A stretch of DNA of 64,000 nucleotides from Rhodocytophaga rosea (GTDB lineage: Bacteria; Bacteroidota; Bacteroidia; Cytophagales; 172606-1). Shown piece by piece: positions 36,829 to 46,266 of the stretch. Each line of letters starts with the position of its first letter. The first letter of the stretch is position 1. The stretch covers positions 4,916,501 through 4,980,500 of the forward strand of contig NZ_CP048222.1 of the NCBI RefSeq assembly GCF_010119975.1, written 5' to 3'. Position numbers and translations under genes: made by a program. The notes beneath the pieces are model-generated. The model saw only the letters and a list, made by a program, of their open reading frames with translations, was not told where the DNA came from and made no database searches.

Positions 36829-37539
36829 ATGTTGTATTCTGCTTTTGTTATTGGATTATTAGGGAGCCTGCATTGCCTGGGTATGTGTGGACCACTCGTA
36901 CTGGCTTTACCAGTGCCAGCAGCTAGCCAATTGCAAGCCTTTTCAGGTAGATTAATATATAATATGGGGCGTATTCTCACTTATGCGTTTATTGGACTTA
37001 TTCTCGGTATTTTCGGAGAAAGCCTTACTTTTTTTACTTCCCAGCAAAAACTTTCGGTGGTGATCGGGTCAGTAATGTTGCTGTTGATTGTATTACCTAC
37101 CTATGTTTCCCGGCAAATGAATGGCCTGAGTCCACTCACCAGACTTACTGGAAAAATCAAGCAGCAATTTGCTTTACAGTTCTGCAAACGTACCTATAGC
37201 GCCTATTTTCTCAGCGGTATGCTCAATGGCTTGCTGCCCTGCGGACTGGTGTACATGGCACTAGCCGGAGCAATAGCCACAGGGAATAGCTTTTCTGGCA
37301 TGTTCTTTATGGCTTTATTTGGACTAGGAACTTTACCTATGATGCTGGCAGTATCTGTAGCCGGACAATATATTACCCTGCAATGGCGTAGTAAGCTTAC
37401 CCGAATCGTTCCTGTTTTCACCATTTTTATTGCTTGCCTGTTTATTCTCCGGGGGTTAAATCTGGGTATTCCACTCGTAAGCCCGGCCATCGCCCAAACC
37501 AAAGCAACTATTCATGTGACGTGCTGCCACAAAAAGTAG
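36829..37539 (+). CDS. SafE/TauE-family membrane protein (CcoH-like)
   Basis: The protein has 236 residues and about six helices. GLLGSLHCLGMCGPLVLALP near the N-terminus and LSGMLNGLLPCGLVYMALAG at mid-protein are the conserved cysteine/histidine blocks of the UreH/SafE-type family associated with cbb3 oxidase assembly in Bacteroidota. It ends with a CCHKK tail that could bind a metal. It is probably involved in copper or other metal handling for the oxidase; direct function is inferred from context. Last gene of the operon. Confidence 0.8.
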   Translation: MLYSAFVIGLLGSLHCLGMCGPLVLALPVPAASQLQAFSGRLIYNMGRILTYAFIGLILGIFGESLTFFTSQQKLSVVIGSVMLLLIVLPTYVSRQMNGLSPLTRLTGKIKQQFALQFCKRTYSAYFLSGMLNGLLPCGLVYMALAGAIATGNSFSGMFFMALFGLGTLPMMLAVSVAGQYITLQWRSKLTRIVPVFTIFIACLFILRGLNLGIPLVSPAIAQTKATIHVTCCHKK

Positions 37540-37989
37540 TTTCCTGCTGCTATCATTTCTGGTACAATCCTATAAAGTTGGATTCTGAGTCTATAGAAAT
37601 AAGCGCTGAAGTTGCGCTCATCGTCTTAATTAGCCTGTTCCAAACTTCACTTATACCTTCGATACTTTCCTGTACTGGCACTTTGCACAGGTAATCCTTA
37701 ATCTGATGAAATGGTTAGGTGGATTATCTAACTTATTATAAGTAATGGTTTTGTTACCCTTGCTATGTAATTGTATTTATTTCTGAATTATGCAATAAGC
37801 CTCCTGAAAAATGAGGATCTTTTCAAATCTTTACTAGGAGAGATTTTATTGTTGGCATTGATGACATATTACCAGTACTCCTGGTAGGTTTGCTAAAAAT
37901 ACTCCAACTTGTAAACGAACATCAGCAGACGATGGTAAGTTGAAAAATCGGATATGTAGTATTGTCATTTATTTAATTGGCTAATTCTT
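37540..37989. other. Intergenic region after the cbb3 operon
   Basis: 450 bp without a convincing gene; a short frame beginning inside the preceding gene lacks protein character. No strong terminator hairpin was seen after the SafE-like gene. The right end presumably holds the promoter for the hydrolase: TTCTTTTG at its start codon resembles a -7 box but lacks the TA. Confidence 0.4.
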
Positions 37990-38796
37990 TTGCAAACGCA
38001 TATATTCACCTATCAGCAGGCAAGCCTTAGTTATAACCGGCTGGGTAGTGGCAACCAGATATTATTGGTATTTCATGGATTTGGGCAGAATAAATCATAT
38101 TTCCGGCATTTAGCAGCAACTCTAAGTACTCAATATACGGTATATACTTTTGACCTGTTTTACCATGGGCAAAGTGTATGGCCGCTGCCGGAGAATCCTC
38201 TCACCAAAACATTCTGGGCAGAATGGCTGAAAGCTTTTTTGAAGCAGGAGCAAATTGAAAAATTCTCATTACTAGGTTTCAGTATGGGCGGAAAATTTGT
38301 ACTGGCCACCCTGGAATCCTTTTCGGATCGTATTTCTAAACTTATACTTATTGCACCAGATGGCGTAAAAACAAGTTTCTGGTATAGCCTGGCTACCTAT
38401 CCAGGCTGGACAAGCAACTATTTCCGCAAAATGGTCACTTCTCCGGATGCTTTCTCCAGGCTAGTGGGAATATGTTATAAACTTCGATTGGTAGATAAAG
38501 GTATCATCCGGTTTGCTGCCAGCCAGATGGATACACCAGAGAAAAGGCGCAAGGTATACAACACCTGGATGCTTTGCCGTCAACTCAGATTCAATATGAA
38601 GCATATCGCTCAGCTTATCAACTACCATCAGATCCAGGTGTATATTTTTCTGGGTTCTTACGACCGTATTATCACCCGGAAAAATATGTTACACTTATTG
38701 AAGAAGCTGACAAAATACGAACTGGTGATGCTGCAAACGGGCCACAATCAATTAATTGATGAAGTAACCAAGTACATGAGTGCCAATAGGATATAA
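37990..38796 (+). CDS. Alpha/beta hydrolase, TTG start
   Basis: The protein has 268 residues. HGFGQNKSYFRHLA forms the oxyanion region, FDLFYHGQS precedes the nucleophile elbow LGFSMGGKFVLA (serine nucleophile), and LQTGHNQLIDE provides the catalytic histidine. There is no signal peptide, so it is cytoplasmic. The only start compatible with the conserved N-terminal strand (THIFTYQQASLSYNRLG) is TTG. Substrate unknown; it stands alone. Confidence 0.85.
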   Translation: MQTHIFTYQQASLSYNRLGSGNQILLVFHGFGQNKSYFRHLAATLSTQYTVYTFDLFYHGQSVWPLPENPLTKTFWAEWLKAFLKQEQIEKFSLLGFSMGGKFVLATLESFSDRISKLILIAPDGVKTSFWYSLATYPGWTSNYFRKMVTSPDAFSRLVGICYKLRLVDKGIIRFAASQMDTPEKRRKVYNTWMLCRQLRFNMKHIAQLINYHQIQVYIFLGSYDRIITRKNMLHLLKKLTKYELVMLQTGHNQLIDEVTKYMSANRI

Positions 38797-39396
38797 GGGG
38801 AGGTAGATATAATATATACTGTTATTATCCATCCTTTTTATTCTTCAGGTAGGTCATTTTGATAATTTATAAACCTTTTGTTTGTTAACAAATACTGTTT
38901 TATCAATCCCTTTGTAAACATTACTCACCCTATATTTCAATACTTCCTCTTATAAAGTGCTGCCATATCTGTTACTTGTAAAATCCTCATAGTGAATATT
39001 ATACCCTGTAAAACTTGATAATCGGTATATTTAGGTCAATGCGCATTCATGTATGAAAAGTGACATATTCATGCACCAGTGATTTTTGATATCTGCTTAT
39101 ATTTATTTGCTGGGTTATATGCAAAATAAAGTCTTGCATTTGTAAAGCAGGGAATAAAAAAGGTGTATAAGCAGCCAAATGAGGATTTAAATTCAACAGA
39201 GAGTCATACGTTCCAACACCTTTTAGGTATAACTGCCTGTAAAGTAATTTTTCAGGAAGGTCCAGAACGAGGAAATAGTTTTAGAGCATGTAATAATTAA
39301 CCCAATTCTGCAAAAGTAAAGAGTTTGAAAGATATCCTTTGCTACACGGAGAGCTCCAAAACAAATAATTTGACTTACTGCACAAGCTTTAGTATA
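38797..39396. other. 600-bp intergenic region before the hybrid kinase
   Basis: No coding sequence recognised. Notable are a 12-bp palindrome around 38880-38893 (TTTGTTAACAAA) and a 9-bp inverted repeat 39158-39166 / 39216-39224 with a 49-bp spacer. It is long for this genome and may hold a regulatory leader. No known riboswitch pattern was recognised. Confidence 0.4.
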
Positions 39397-41919
39397 ATGA
39401 ATAATTTGAATACAACCCTTTTAACAACCTTACAAAACCTGACTGAAGTGGGAGTGATCGCTACCGATGAGAAGGGTGGAATACATTTTTTTAATAAGGG
39501 GGCACAGCAACTTTTAGGCTATACTCCTGAAGAAGTGCTTTCAACAGATATTTCTTTTTTGATCTATACCAATCCAGAATCTAAATCCCAACACAACCAG
39601 CTACAGATACTAACCCTGCATCCGGAAGGAAGACATACTTTTATTCATCAAACTAGACAAAGGATATTTGTAGCACTTAGCATACAGCCCTATGCTGAGG
39701 AAGATAGTTCTCCGGGTGGGTATATTCTGACTTTTACTTCAGTTCAGACAGAGGAGAAAACCCCTGAATCACAAATAGCCTCGCAAAGTATTAAGCAGCA
39801 GACAAATGAAGCATTTGACAACGAATCAACCCTGCCACATGCCATTTTCGAAAACATAGTACTAACTAAAGGTGGCCAGAGAATTCCGGTAGAAATCAGT
39901 ACTAACATTCCGGCAGCAGAGGAGATAACTACCAATTTAGCACTCATCAAAGACTTCAGCCAGCACAAGGGGGTGGAACAAGAAATACAAAACGCTCAGG
40001 CGGCCTTTAAAGCTATTTTTGATGAGAGTCCTATTGGGGTGTCCATTGTGGATGAAACTGACAGATTAATACAAATCAATCAGTCACACTGCCGCATGCT
40101 GGGGTATCAGAAAGAAGAATTACTTAACATGCGTTTTTCTGATTTTACCCACCCTGAAGATATTCAAGCCACTGCGGAAGTCAGGCAGAGCATACTTAAG
40201 GGTGAAATCAATAGTTATCAGTTAGAGAAAAGATTGCTCACCAAAAATAGAGGTTATATCTGGGTACGGCTCACCAGAATAGGTTTTAAACAGAACAATC
40301 ATACTTTCATAGTAGGTATTACAGAAGACATCACAGAACGAAAGAAATGGGAAGAAGAACTGATGCGGGCCAAACAACAAGCCGAAGAAACTGCCTTAAC
40401 CAAGCAGCAGTTTTTGTCTACAATGAGCCATGAACTCCGCACGCCGATGAATGCGGTGATTGGGCTTACTCATTTATTATTGCTGGAAAATCCGCTGCCT
40501 GACCAGGTAGAAAACTTACAAATGCTTAAGTTTTCCTCCGAAAATTTGCTGGCGTTAATTAATGATATTCTCGATTTTAGTAAAATAGAGGCAGGAAAAG
40601 TTAGCCTGGAAAACGTTAATTTCAGTATCAGGAGTCTGGTTATAAGCATTATTAATTCTCTTCAGTTAAAAGCCAACGAAAAGGGAATTGCCTTAGTAAT
40701 GAGAATAGACGAGCAGATTCCTCAGTTAGTAACCGGCGATCCTGTAAGGCTGACACAGATATTGAACAACTTATTGAGCAATGCCATTAAATTCACACAA
40801 AAAGGCAGTGTTACGCTCAGTATAGCGCTGGAGCAAGTTCTTTCCAATCATGTCCAGCTTCATTTTTCAGTAACGGATACTGGTATAGGCATTCCTGCTG
40901 ATAAACTCACACACATATTTGAAAGCTTTTCTCAGGCTGGGAACGATACCACCCGTAAATATGGCGGTACAGGCTTGGGGCTGGCCATTACCAAACGTTT
41001 GCTGGAATTACAAGGCAGTACCATTCAGGTAGAAAGCACACTTGGCGAAGGATCAACTTTTTATTTTAGCCTGAAAATAGGTTCTACTATAGCTGGGCAA
41101 GAGAAGGCATCTTTATATGCAAATACTGAGAAGTTCATTACGCTGGAATCTCTCCGCTTACTACTGGTAGAAGACAATGAAATTAACCAGATGATTGCAA
41201 CTAAGTTTCTGACGAAGTGGAACATTTACCCCGATTATGCAAACAATGGACGGGAAGCGGTTGAGAAAGTGAAGCAAAATCATTATGATGTCATTCTGAT
41301 GGATTTACAGATGCCTGAAATGAACGGATATGAGGCAACACATACTATCCGTAGTTTCGGTGAAGAACGTTTCAAACAAATACCTATTATTGCCCTAACG
41401 GCCGATGCTGTGATAGATGTGAAGGAAAGAGCAATAGCGGCAGGTATGTCTGATTTTATAACCAAGCCGTTCAACCCGGATGAGTTATACCAGAAATTGG
41501 TTAGGTATGCAAGCAAAAGTCAGGAAGATACTCAAACGTCCTTTCTCCATACACAACAAGTAGAAGCAACAAAAATGCTGTTGAGCTATAAGCAAGTGTA
41601 TGAACTGGCGGCAGGTGATATGATTTTTGTAGAACAATTAATTCATTCCAGTATTGATCAAATACAGCAGTTTAAAGGAATGATTCACGACATTGTTGAA
41701 GCTAAAAATAAATACCGGTTCGACTCAGCTGTACATAAAATTCAACCCATGATCCGGCTGTTTGAGATGAACCTGCTGGCACAGCACCTGGAGGAAACCC
41801 GTACTCTGATGGAGAATTCAAGTATTACCTTTGAGCAGTTGAACTATAAGATCATTGATATTATGCGGGCTTGCAGTACCCTGACAGAAAAGCTTGCCCA
41901 GCCTCAGCATCAATCCTAA
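39397..41919 (+). CDS. Hybrid histidine kinase (PAS-PAS-HisKA-HATPase-REC-Hpt-like)
   Basis: About 840 residues from the ATG (MNNLNTTLLTTLQNLTE); a TTG 24 codons upstream was rejected. Order: PAS (~5-105), a remnant-like PAS C-terminal segment (KGGQRIPVEISTNI), a full PAS (~205-320, FDESPIGVSIVDETDRL), HisKA with MSHELRTPMNAVIGL, HATPase (NNLLSNAIKFTQKGS, DTGIGIP, KYGGTGLGLAITKRL), a receiver domain (LLVEDNEINQM, phospho-acceptor D in ILMDLQMPEMNGYEA), and a C-terminal helical region with AVHKIQPMIRLFEM resembling an Hpt domain. It is cytoplasmic with no membrane helices. Partner output unknown. Confidence 0.88.
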   Translation: MNNLNTTLLTTLQNLTEVGVIATDEKGGIHFFNKGAQQLLGYTPEEVLSTDISFLIYTNPESKSQHNQLQILTLHPEGRHTFIHQTRQRIFVALSIQPYAEEDSSPGGYILTFTSVQTEEKTPESQIASQSIKQQTNEAFDNESTLPHAIFENIVLTKGGQRIPVEISTNIPAAEEITTNLALIKDFSQHKGVEQEIQNAQAAFKAIFDESPIGVSIVDETDRLIQINQSHCRMLGYQKEELLNMRFSDFTHPEDIQATAEVRQSILKGEINSYQLEKRLLTKNRGYIWVRLTRIGFKQNNHTFIVGITEDITERKKWEEELMRAKQQAEETALTKQQFLSTMSHELRTPMNAVIGLTHLLLLENPLPDQVENLQMLKFSSENLLALINDILDFSKIEAGKVSLENVNFSIRSLVISIINSLQLKANEKGIALVMRIDEQIPQLVTGDPVRLTQILNNLLSNAIKFTQKGSVTLSIALEQVLSNHVQLHFSVTDTGIGIPADKLTHIFESFSQAGNDTTRKYGGTGLGLAITKRLLELQGSTIQVESTLGEGSTFYFSLKIGSTIAGQEKASLYANTEKFITLESLRLLLVEDNEINQMIATKFLTKWNIYPDYANNGREAVEKVKQNHYDVILMDLQMPEMNGYEATHTIRSFGEERFKQIPIIALTADAVIDVKERAIAAGMSDFITKPFNPDELYQKLVRYASKSQEDTQTSFLHTQQVEATKMLLSYKQVYELAAGDMIFVEQLIHSSIDQIQQFKGMIHDIVEAKNKYRFDSAVHKIQPMIRLFEMNLLAQHLEETRTLMENSSITFEQLNYKIIDIMRACSTLTEKLAQPQHQS

Positions 41920-41967
41920 GCATCTACAGCCGTTCTCTTCCCTGAAAGCCAGCGCTAGCAAACTTTT

Positions 41968-41989
41968 GCCTTGATTGAGGCTTTTTTTT
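41968..41989 (+). terminator. Intrinsic terminator of the hybrid kinase gene
   Basis: A short GC stem (GCCT...AGGC with a T-G pair) is directly followed by eight T, 48 bp after the stop codon. A typical though short rho-independent terminator. Confidence 0.6.
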
Positions 41990-42040
41990 ACTGCCACTAA
42001 CCATAGATTTCGTCTTTTCCCGGCTGAATCCTATTAAAAA

Positions 42041-42068
42041 GTAAAACCTCCCGGGCAGGAGGTTTTAC
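42041..42068 (-). terminator. Terminator of the small minus-strand gene
   Basis: An 11-bp perfect stem (42041-42051 with 42058-42068) and a 6-nt loop. On the minus strand it continues into TTTTT. It lies 25 bp beyond the stop of the 62-aa ORF, supporting that this ORF is transcribed. Confidence 0.75.
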
Positions 42069-42093
42069 AAAGGCAGGAATAAAAAAGTAGATG

Positions 42094-42282
42094 TTAGCTA
42101 AAAGCAGCAAAACACCTGTTTAGAATAGTGGCATACACATTACCAAATTTTTCATAACACCAGGATTTTAGCATCCTGACTTCTTCGCCTATAAGTGAAT
42201 TAATGGCTTTTTTTAATTCTTTTTCAAATAGCTTGTTGTCAAAACTTACTTTTTGAAGAATTAATTTCATGTATTCAAGCAT
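42094..42282 (-). CDS. Small conserved-looking hypothetical protein
   Basis: 62 residues (starts MLEYMKLILQKVSFDNKLFE), amphipathic and charged, with EEVRMLKSWCYEKFG near the middle and no signal peptide. It resembles small proteins of unknown function found in Cytophagales genomes, from memory and unverified. Its own terminator follows closely, and no other gene shares its strand nearby. Function unknown. Confidence 0.55.
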   Translation of the reverse strand: MLEYMKLILQKVSFDNKLFEKELKKAINSLIGEEVRMLKSWCYEKFGNVYATILNRCFAAFS

Positions 42283-42630
42283 AGCCTTTTAAATTTTTTG
42301 TGGGTTGAGTTAATAAAATTGCTAATCAAACTATTATACGGCAAGAACACCAGGTGGTTAGCAGGTTTCCTGCAACAATTTATATTAGTAATTTTAAAAC
42401 TTTTTGTTAATACCTAATCTTCTGTCTACTACATAATTACCTCAAAACATACAAAGTTTTGAAGTCATAAAAACACAACTAAATATACGTCTAAAAATGA
42501 GTTTTATTATCCGTTTTTAGATTATTTTTTCGGGGTTGCTAAGATACAAAAAATATACATATTTAAATAAAAAATATGTATTAAATTATAATTACTGTAC
42601 TATTAAGTGTTTTCTTCGGAACTTTGTTTA
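42283..42630. other. Divergent intergenic region
   Basis: 350 bp of very AT-rich DNA between divergent genes. A hairpin with 8-bp arms (42490-42497 / 42514-42521) is followed by a T-rich stretch; it could act as an attenuator in the leader of the BatD-like gene. No clear promoter pair was identified. Confidence 0.4.
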
Positions 42631-44073
42631 ATGCATATATTCCTAAGCAAATTCCTGCTTGTTTGTTGGTTATTAGGCATATCTCTACTGAATCTTCAGG
42701 CTCAAAATGTTGAGGTTGAATTCGGAAAAAAAGTCATTGCTTTAGACGAATCTTTCACCATAAAACTGCTGATTGAAAGTAATAGTTCGAAGAATAATTA
42801 TTCTGCTTTTCCACAGATTCCTGGTATGCTGAAAAGTGGCCTTTCGGCTTCTATGTCTACCGTCCTTCAGAACGGCCGGTCGGTTATTGTTGAAACGGTT
42901 ACCCAAAACTATATCGCTCCGAAGCCAGGATCATATGTTCTGAAACCTTTTATGATAAAAGTAAATGGCGCCGAGGTGACGTCTGCCAGCGTTACGGTTC
43001 AGGTGGGGCCACCTAAAGACCCAAATTATGTATTTGGAAATGAGGTGTATGATGAACTGCTGGAACTGGAAAGAAAAAGAAACGAATATACCGATGTAAA
43101 AGCGGATGCTTTTTTTGCCCTCAACACCAGCAAAGACAAGGTATATGTGGGAGAGGGTTTTATGATTTCACTCGGATTATACATAGCAGAAACCAATAAA
43201 GCAGAACTTGAATTTTACAAATTAGAAGAGCAACTGGCAGATATATTGCGAAAAATACGGCCAGCCAGTTGCTGGGAAGAAAATTATGATATTGTTGAAG
43301 TAAAAGGCTCTGATGTAACCATTAATAACAAAAAATATGTCAGGTATACAGTTTATCAGGCTATGTATTATCCCTTAAATGCTACACCTATTGTATTTCC
43401 CGAAATCGGCCTGACAATAATTAAGTTTAGAGTAAAGGAAAATGCCGACTCTTTACAGAATAGTAAAAAGCAGGATTTACGGACTTTTTATACCAATACC
43501 AGAAAAGTAACTGTAATGCCTTTACCTCCTCATCCATTAAAAGAGCAGGTAACAGTAGGTAAATTCCGTTTGAAAGAAGCCATCAGCAAGCGTAGCCTGG
43601 AAACCGGCAAAAGCTTTACCTATCAGATTGATATTATTGGAGAAGGAAATCTTTCTACCATTGAGTTTAAACCCGGGAATAGTCCGGCATTTGATTTTTT
43701 TGCACCTGCTATTAAAACACAGCAGAATCGCACCGGGAATTCCAGTTCAGGAGTTAAGTCTTTTAGTTTCCAGATTGTGCCAAAAGAACCGGGCTTGCAT
43801 GTGTTACGGAATTATTTTGAATGGATTTATTTCAATGTCGAAAAATCAACATACGATACGCTTTCTTCTACCATTACTGTGCAGGTAAGCGGTGAAAGCC
43901 AGAAAAATACGGATATTTCATTGAAAGAAATGGGACCGGTTTACAAGAATATGATGCGGGAAAGCAACCGTTTGCGGGATGCACATGAAGAGGATTGGAT
44001 ACGCATGTTTGCGAACCTGTTTATTTTAGGTATGTTGCTGGCTACTTTTGTTTTGTTTTTTATCAAACGGTAA
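42631..44073 (+). CDS. BatD-like secreted protein with C-terminal membrane anchor
   Basis: About 480 residues from an ATG that begins a good signal peptide (MHIFLSKFLLVCWLLGISLL, cleavage after LQAQ); an upstream GTG was rejected. The body consists of Ig-like beta domains (VEVEFGKKVIALDESFTIKL, FALNTSKDKVYVGEGFMISL, GKSFTYQIDIIGEGNLSTIE), as in BatD, and one C-terminal helix (LFILGMLLATFVLFFI). BatD proteins act in the periplasm with Bat A-C partners in stress tolerance; those partners are not nearby, so this is an orphan. Confidence 0.78.
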   Translation: MHIFLSKFLLVCWLLGISLLNLQAQNVEVEFGKKVIALDESFTIKLLIESNSSKNNYSAFPQIPGMLKSGLSASMSTVLQNGRSVIVETVTQNYIAPKPGSYVLKPFMIKVNGAEVTSASVTVQVGPPKDPNYVFGNEVYDELLELERKRNEYTDVKADAFFALNTSKDKVYVGEGFMISLGLYIAETNKAELEFYKLEEQLADILRKIRPASCWEENYDIVEVKGSDVTINNKKYVRYTVYQAMYYPLNATPIVFPEIGLTIIKFRVKENADSLQNSKKQDLRTFYTNTRKVTVMPLPPHPLKEQVTVGKFRLKEAISKRSLETGKSFTYQIDIIGEGNLSTIEFKPGNSPAFDFFAPAIKTQQNRTGNSSSGVKSFSFQIVPKEPGLHVLRNYFEWIYFNVEKSTYDTLSSTITVQVSGESQKNTDISLKEMGPVYKNMMRESNRLRDAHEEDWIRMFANLFILGMLLATFVLFFIKR

Positions 44074-44079
44074 AAACTA

Positions 44080-44652
44080 ATGGGATTAGATATTCGTGTT
44101 GTTGCTGACATACCAAGTGATCTATTTTATACAGATGAGTATTTTGACAAACATTTAAAGGAGTTCTCACTAAGCAGAACATTCTGTAATTTATATTTTA
44201 CATATCAGAATTATCTTGACAACAGTGAATTTATACAAATCAGTAAAATAATAGGTGTTGATTTTACACCTTTACTAAAAATGGCTTCTTATCCTTCACC
44301 AGAGTATATAGAGGCTATGTTAGAAATAGAAGCAAAAACAGAAGAAGAAAAGACTCAATTATTAAAGAATTTTGAGAGAGAAAAACTTGAATCAAAACAA
44401 AGTATAGCAGATATCAAGGTATTATTGAGGCAATTACATCAAAAGTTAGAAAGAATAGAGAACCTACAGGATTTAATAAAATACAATGAATATCATAAAG
44501 AAAGATTTTATAGATATTTCGAAGATTTTGTTATTGATGTAGGAGACGGATACATAGGTAATAACTTTGGCCAGGATGTGCGTAATTTTATTAAAATATT
44601 GGAATATTCAGAAAAGCAAGGAGCCCAAAACGTGTACTTTGATTTTGGTTAG
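44080..44652 (+). CDS. Unrecognised 190-aa protein (MGLDIRVVADIP start)
   Basis: No family recognised. The protein is soluble and acidic to mixed, with a helical, lysine- and glutamate-rich middle (residues ~85-140, LLRQLHQKLERIENLQDLIK) and a C-terminal segment DGYIGNNFGQDVRNFIKILE. Short proteins starting MGLDI occur in accessory DNA, but that is only a resemblance. It starts 6 bp after the BatD-like gene and is AT-rich compared with chorismate synthase downstream, suggesting acquisition by transfer. Confidence 0.6.
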   Translation: MGLDIRVVADIPSDLFYTDEYFDKHLKEFSLSRTFCNLYFTYQNYLDNSEFIQISKIIGVDFTPLLKMASYPSPEYIEAMLEIEAKTEEEKTQLLKNFEREKLESKQSIADIKVLLRQLHQKLERIENLQDLIKYNEYHKERFYRYFEDFVIDVGDGYIGNNFGQDVRNFIKILEYSEKQGAQNVYFDFG

Positions 44653-44753
44653 GTTTTTTGGAAATGAGTGATCTAATTTTGACTTATAAAACACATAAGT
44701 TTTCTGCTTTAAAAATACTGGAACCATTGCAGATGGTTTAATAAAACATTTAC

Positions 44754-45833
44754 ATGAATACATACGGTAAACAATTCAGAATAACCACTTTTGGCGAATC
44801 GCATGGTGCCGGCATAGGCGTAGTGATAGATGGCTGCCCGGCAGGTTTACACCTCGACCTGGATTTTATTCAACATGAACTAGACAGACGCAAGCCAGGG
44901 CAATCTAAAATTACGACCCAGCGCAAAGAAAAAGACGAATTTCAGATTTTGTCTGGCATCTTCGAGGGCAAAACTACTGGCACACCGCTTACGCTGATGA
45001 TATGGAATGAAGATGCTAAAAGTAAGGATTATGCTCACATTGCCGAGCAGTTCCGCCCTTCTCATGCCGATTATACCTATCAGCAAAAGTATGGTGTACG
45101 TGATTATAGAGGCGGCGGCAGAAGTTCAGCCAGAGAAACAGCGGCCAGGGTAGCATCAGGCGCAATAGCTAAATTATTGCTGCAACCTTTGGGTGTACAG
45201 ATATATGCCTATGTTTCGCAGGTGGGCAAACTGAAACTGGAGAAAGCCTACCAGGAACTTGACCTCAGTTTAACAGAAGATAATATCGTTCGTTGTCCCG
45301 ACCAGGCTGTTGCCCAGCAAATGATTGCTTTAATTGATGAAACCCGAAAAAAAGGCGATTCCATTGGCGGTATTGTAACTGGTGTTATTAAAGGTGTTCC
45401 GGTAGGCTGGGGTGAACCAGTATTTGATAAATTACATGCGGAACTGGGTAAGGCTATGCTGAGTATCAATGCGGTGAAAGGATTTGAATATGGCAGCGGC
45501 TTTGAAGGCGTACAATTATACGGTTCGCAGCATAACGATGCTTTTTATACAGAAGAAGGAAAGATTAAAACCCGTACGAATCATTCTGGGGGCATTCAGG
45601 GAGGCATTTCCAATGGAGCAGATATTTACTTCAATGTAGCATTTAAACCAGTTGCAACGCTTATGCGCGATCAGGAGAGCATCAATACCAAAGGTGAAGC
45701 AGTAACCGTTTCAGGCAAAGGCCGTCACGATCCTTGTGTGGTACCCAGAGCCGTTCCTATTGTAGAATCGATGTCGGCATTGGTACTGGCTGATTTCTAT
45801 TTGCGTAACAAAGCTTCCCGGATGAATGATTAA
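44754..45833 (+). CDS. aroC: Chorismate synthase
   Basis: The protein has 359 residues, normal length. Signature blocks: [70 protein letters not shown] and [13 protein letters not shown]. It catalyses the last shikimate step, EPSP to chorismate, with reduced FMN, in the cytoplasm. It stands alone, with no other aro genes nearby. It is followed by an 89-bp gap with the 8-bp repeat array. Confidence 0.97.
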   Translation: MNTYGKQFRITTFGESHGAGIGVVIDGCPAGLHLDLDFIQHELDRRKPGQSKITTQRKEKDEFQILSGIFEGKTTGTPLTLMIWNEDAKSKDYAHIAEQFRPSHADYTYQQKYGVRDYRGGGRSSARETAARVASGAIAKLLLQPLGVQIYAYVSQVGKLKLEKAYQELDLSLTEDNIVRCPDQAVAQQMIALIDETRKKGDSIGGIVTGVIKGVPVGWGEPVFDKLHAELGKAMLSINAVKGFEYGSGFEGVQLYGSQHNDAFYTEEGKIKTRTNHSGGIQGGISNGADIYFNVAFKPVATLMRDQESINTKGEAVTVSGKGRHDPCVVPRAVPIVESMSALVLADFYLRNKASRMND

Positions 45834-45842
45834 CCAATGTTT

Positions 45843-45920
45843 ACAGAATTACAGAAGGATAGAATAAATTCTGTAATTCTGTAATTCTGTAATTCTGTAA
45901 TTCTGTAATTCTGTAATTCT
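45843..45920 (+). repeat. 8-bp tandem repeat array with inverted copies
   Basis: Six perfect copies of AATTCTGT plus a partial seventh run from 45867 to 45920, ending 2 bp before the start codon of the alkyltransferase-like gene. Just upstream, 45843-45856 holds the reverse complement of nearly two units, so the array can fold into hairpins in several registers. Copy number changes would alter the leader of the next gene. Confidence 0.9.
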
Positions 45921-45922
45921 TT

Positions 45923-46255
45923 ATGGCTTTAGATAAGAATTTCTTCCAGGATGTATATGAAGTAGTCAAGTTGGTTCCGGAGGGCAGAGTGACTACCTAT
46001 GGCGCTATAGCTCAATATTTAGGCTTAAAAAGTTCTGCCCGGATGGTAGGCTGGGCTATGAACCAGGCACATGTCGTTAGCGGAGTTCCGGCACACCGGG
46101 TAGTAAACAGAAATGGACTGCTCACGGGCAAACATCATTTTGAAACACCCCAGGCGATGCAACTACGGTTGGAGCAGGAAGGAATTATTATTGTGAATGA
46201 CAAAGTACAGAACTTTGATACATTAGTCTGGTATCCGGTAAAGGAATTGTTGTAA
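45923..46255 (+). CDS. Alkyltransferase-like protein (ATL), cysteine replaced
   Basis: 110 residues, the MGMT C-terminal domain only. VYEVVKLVPEGRVTTYGAIA and SARMVGWAMNQAH form the DNA-binding helix-turn-helix region. The canonical PCHRV active site reads PAHRV, with alanine at residue 57, so it cannot accept alkyl groups. ATL proteins bind O6-alkylguanine and hand lesions to nucleotide excision repair. Its start codon directly follows the 8-bp repeat array. It ends 11 bp from the convergent MFS gene. Confidence 0.88.
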   Translation: MALDKNFFQDVYEVVKLVPEGRVTTYGAIAQYLGLKSSARMVGWAMNQAHVVSGVPAHRVVNRNGLLTGKHHFETPQAMQLRLEQEGIIIVNDKVQNFDTLVWYPVKELL

Positions 46256-46266
46256 GCACCTTTAAA

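Noticed and set aside
45867-45920. CRISPR-like repeat array
   Set aside because: Units are 8 bp, contiguous and without spacers; no cas genes are present.
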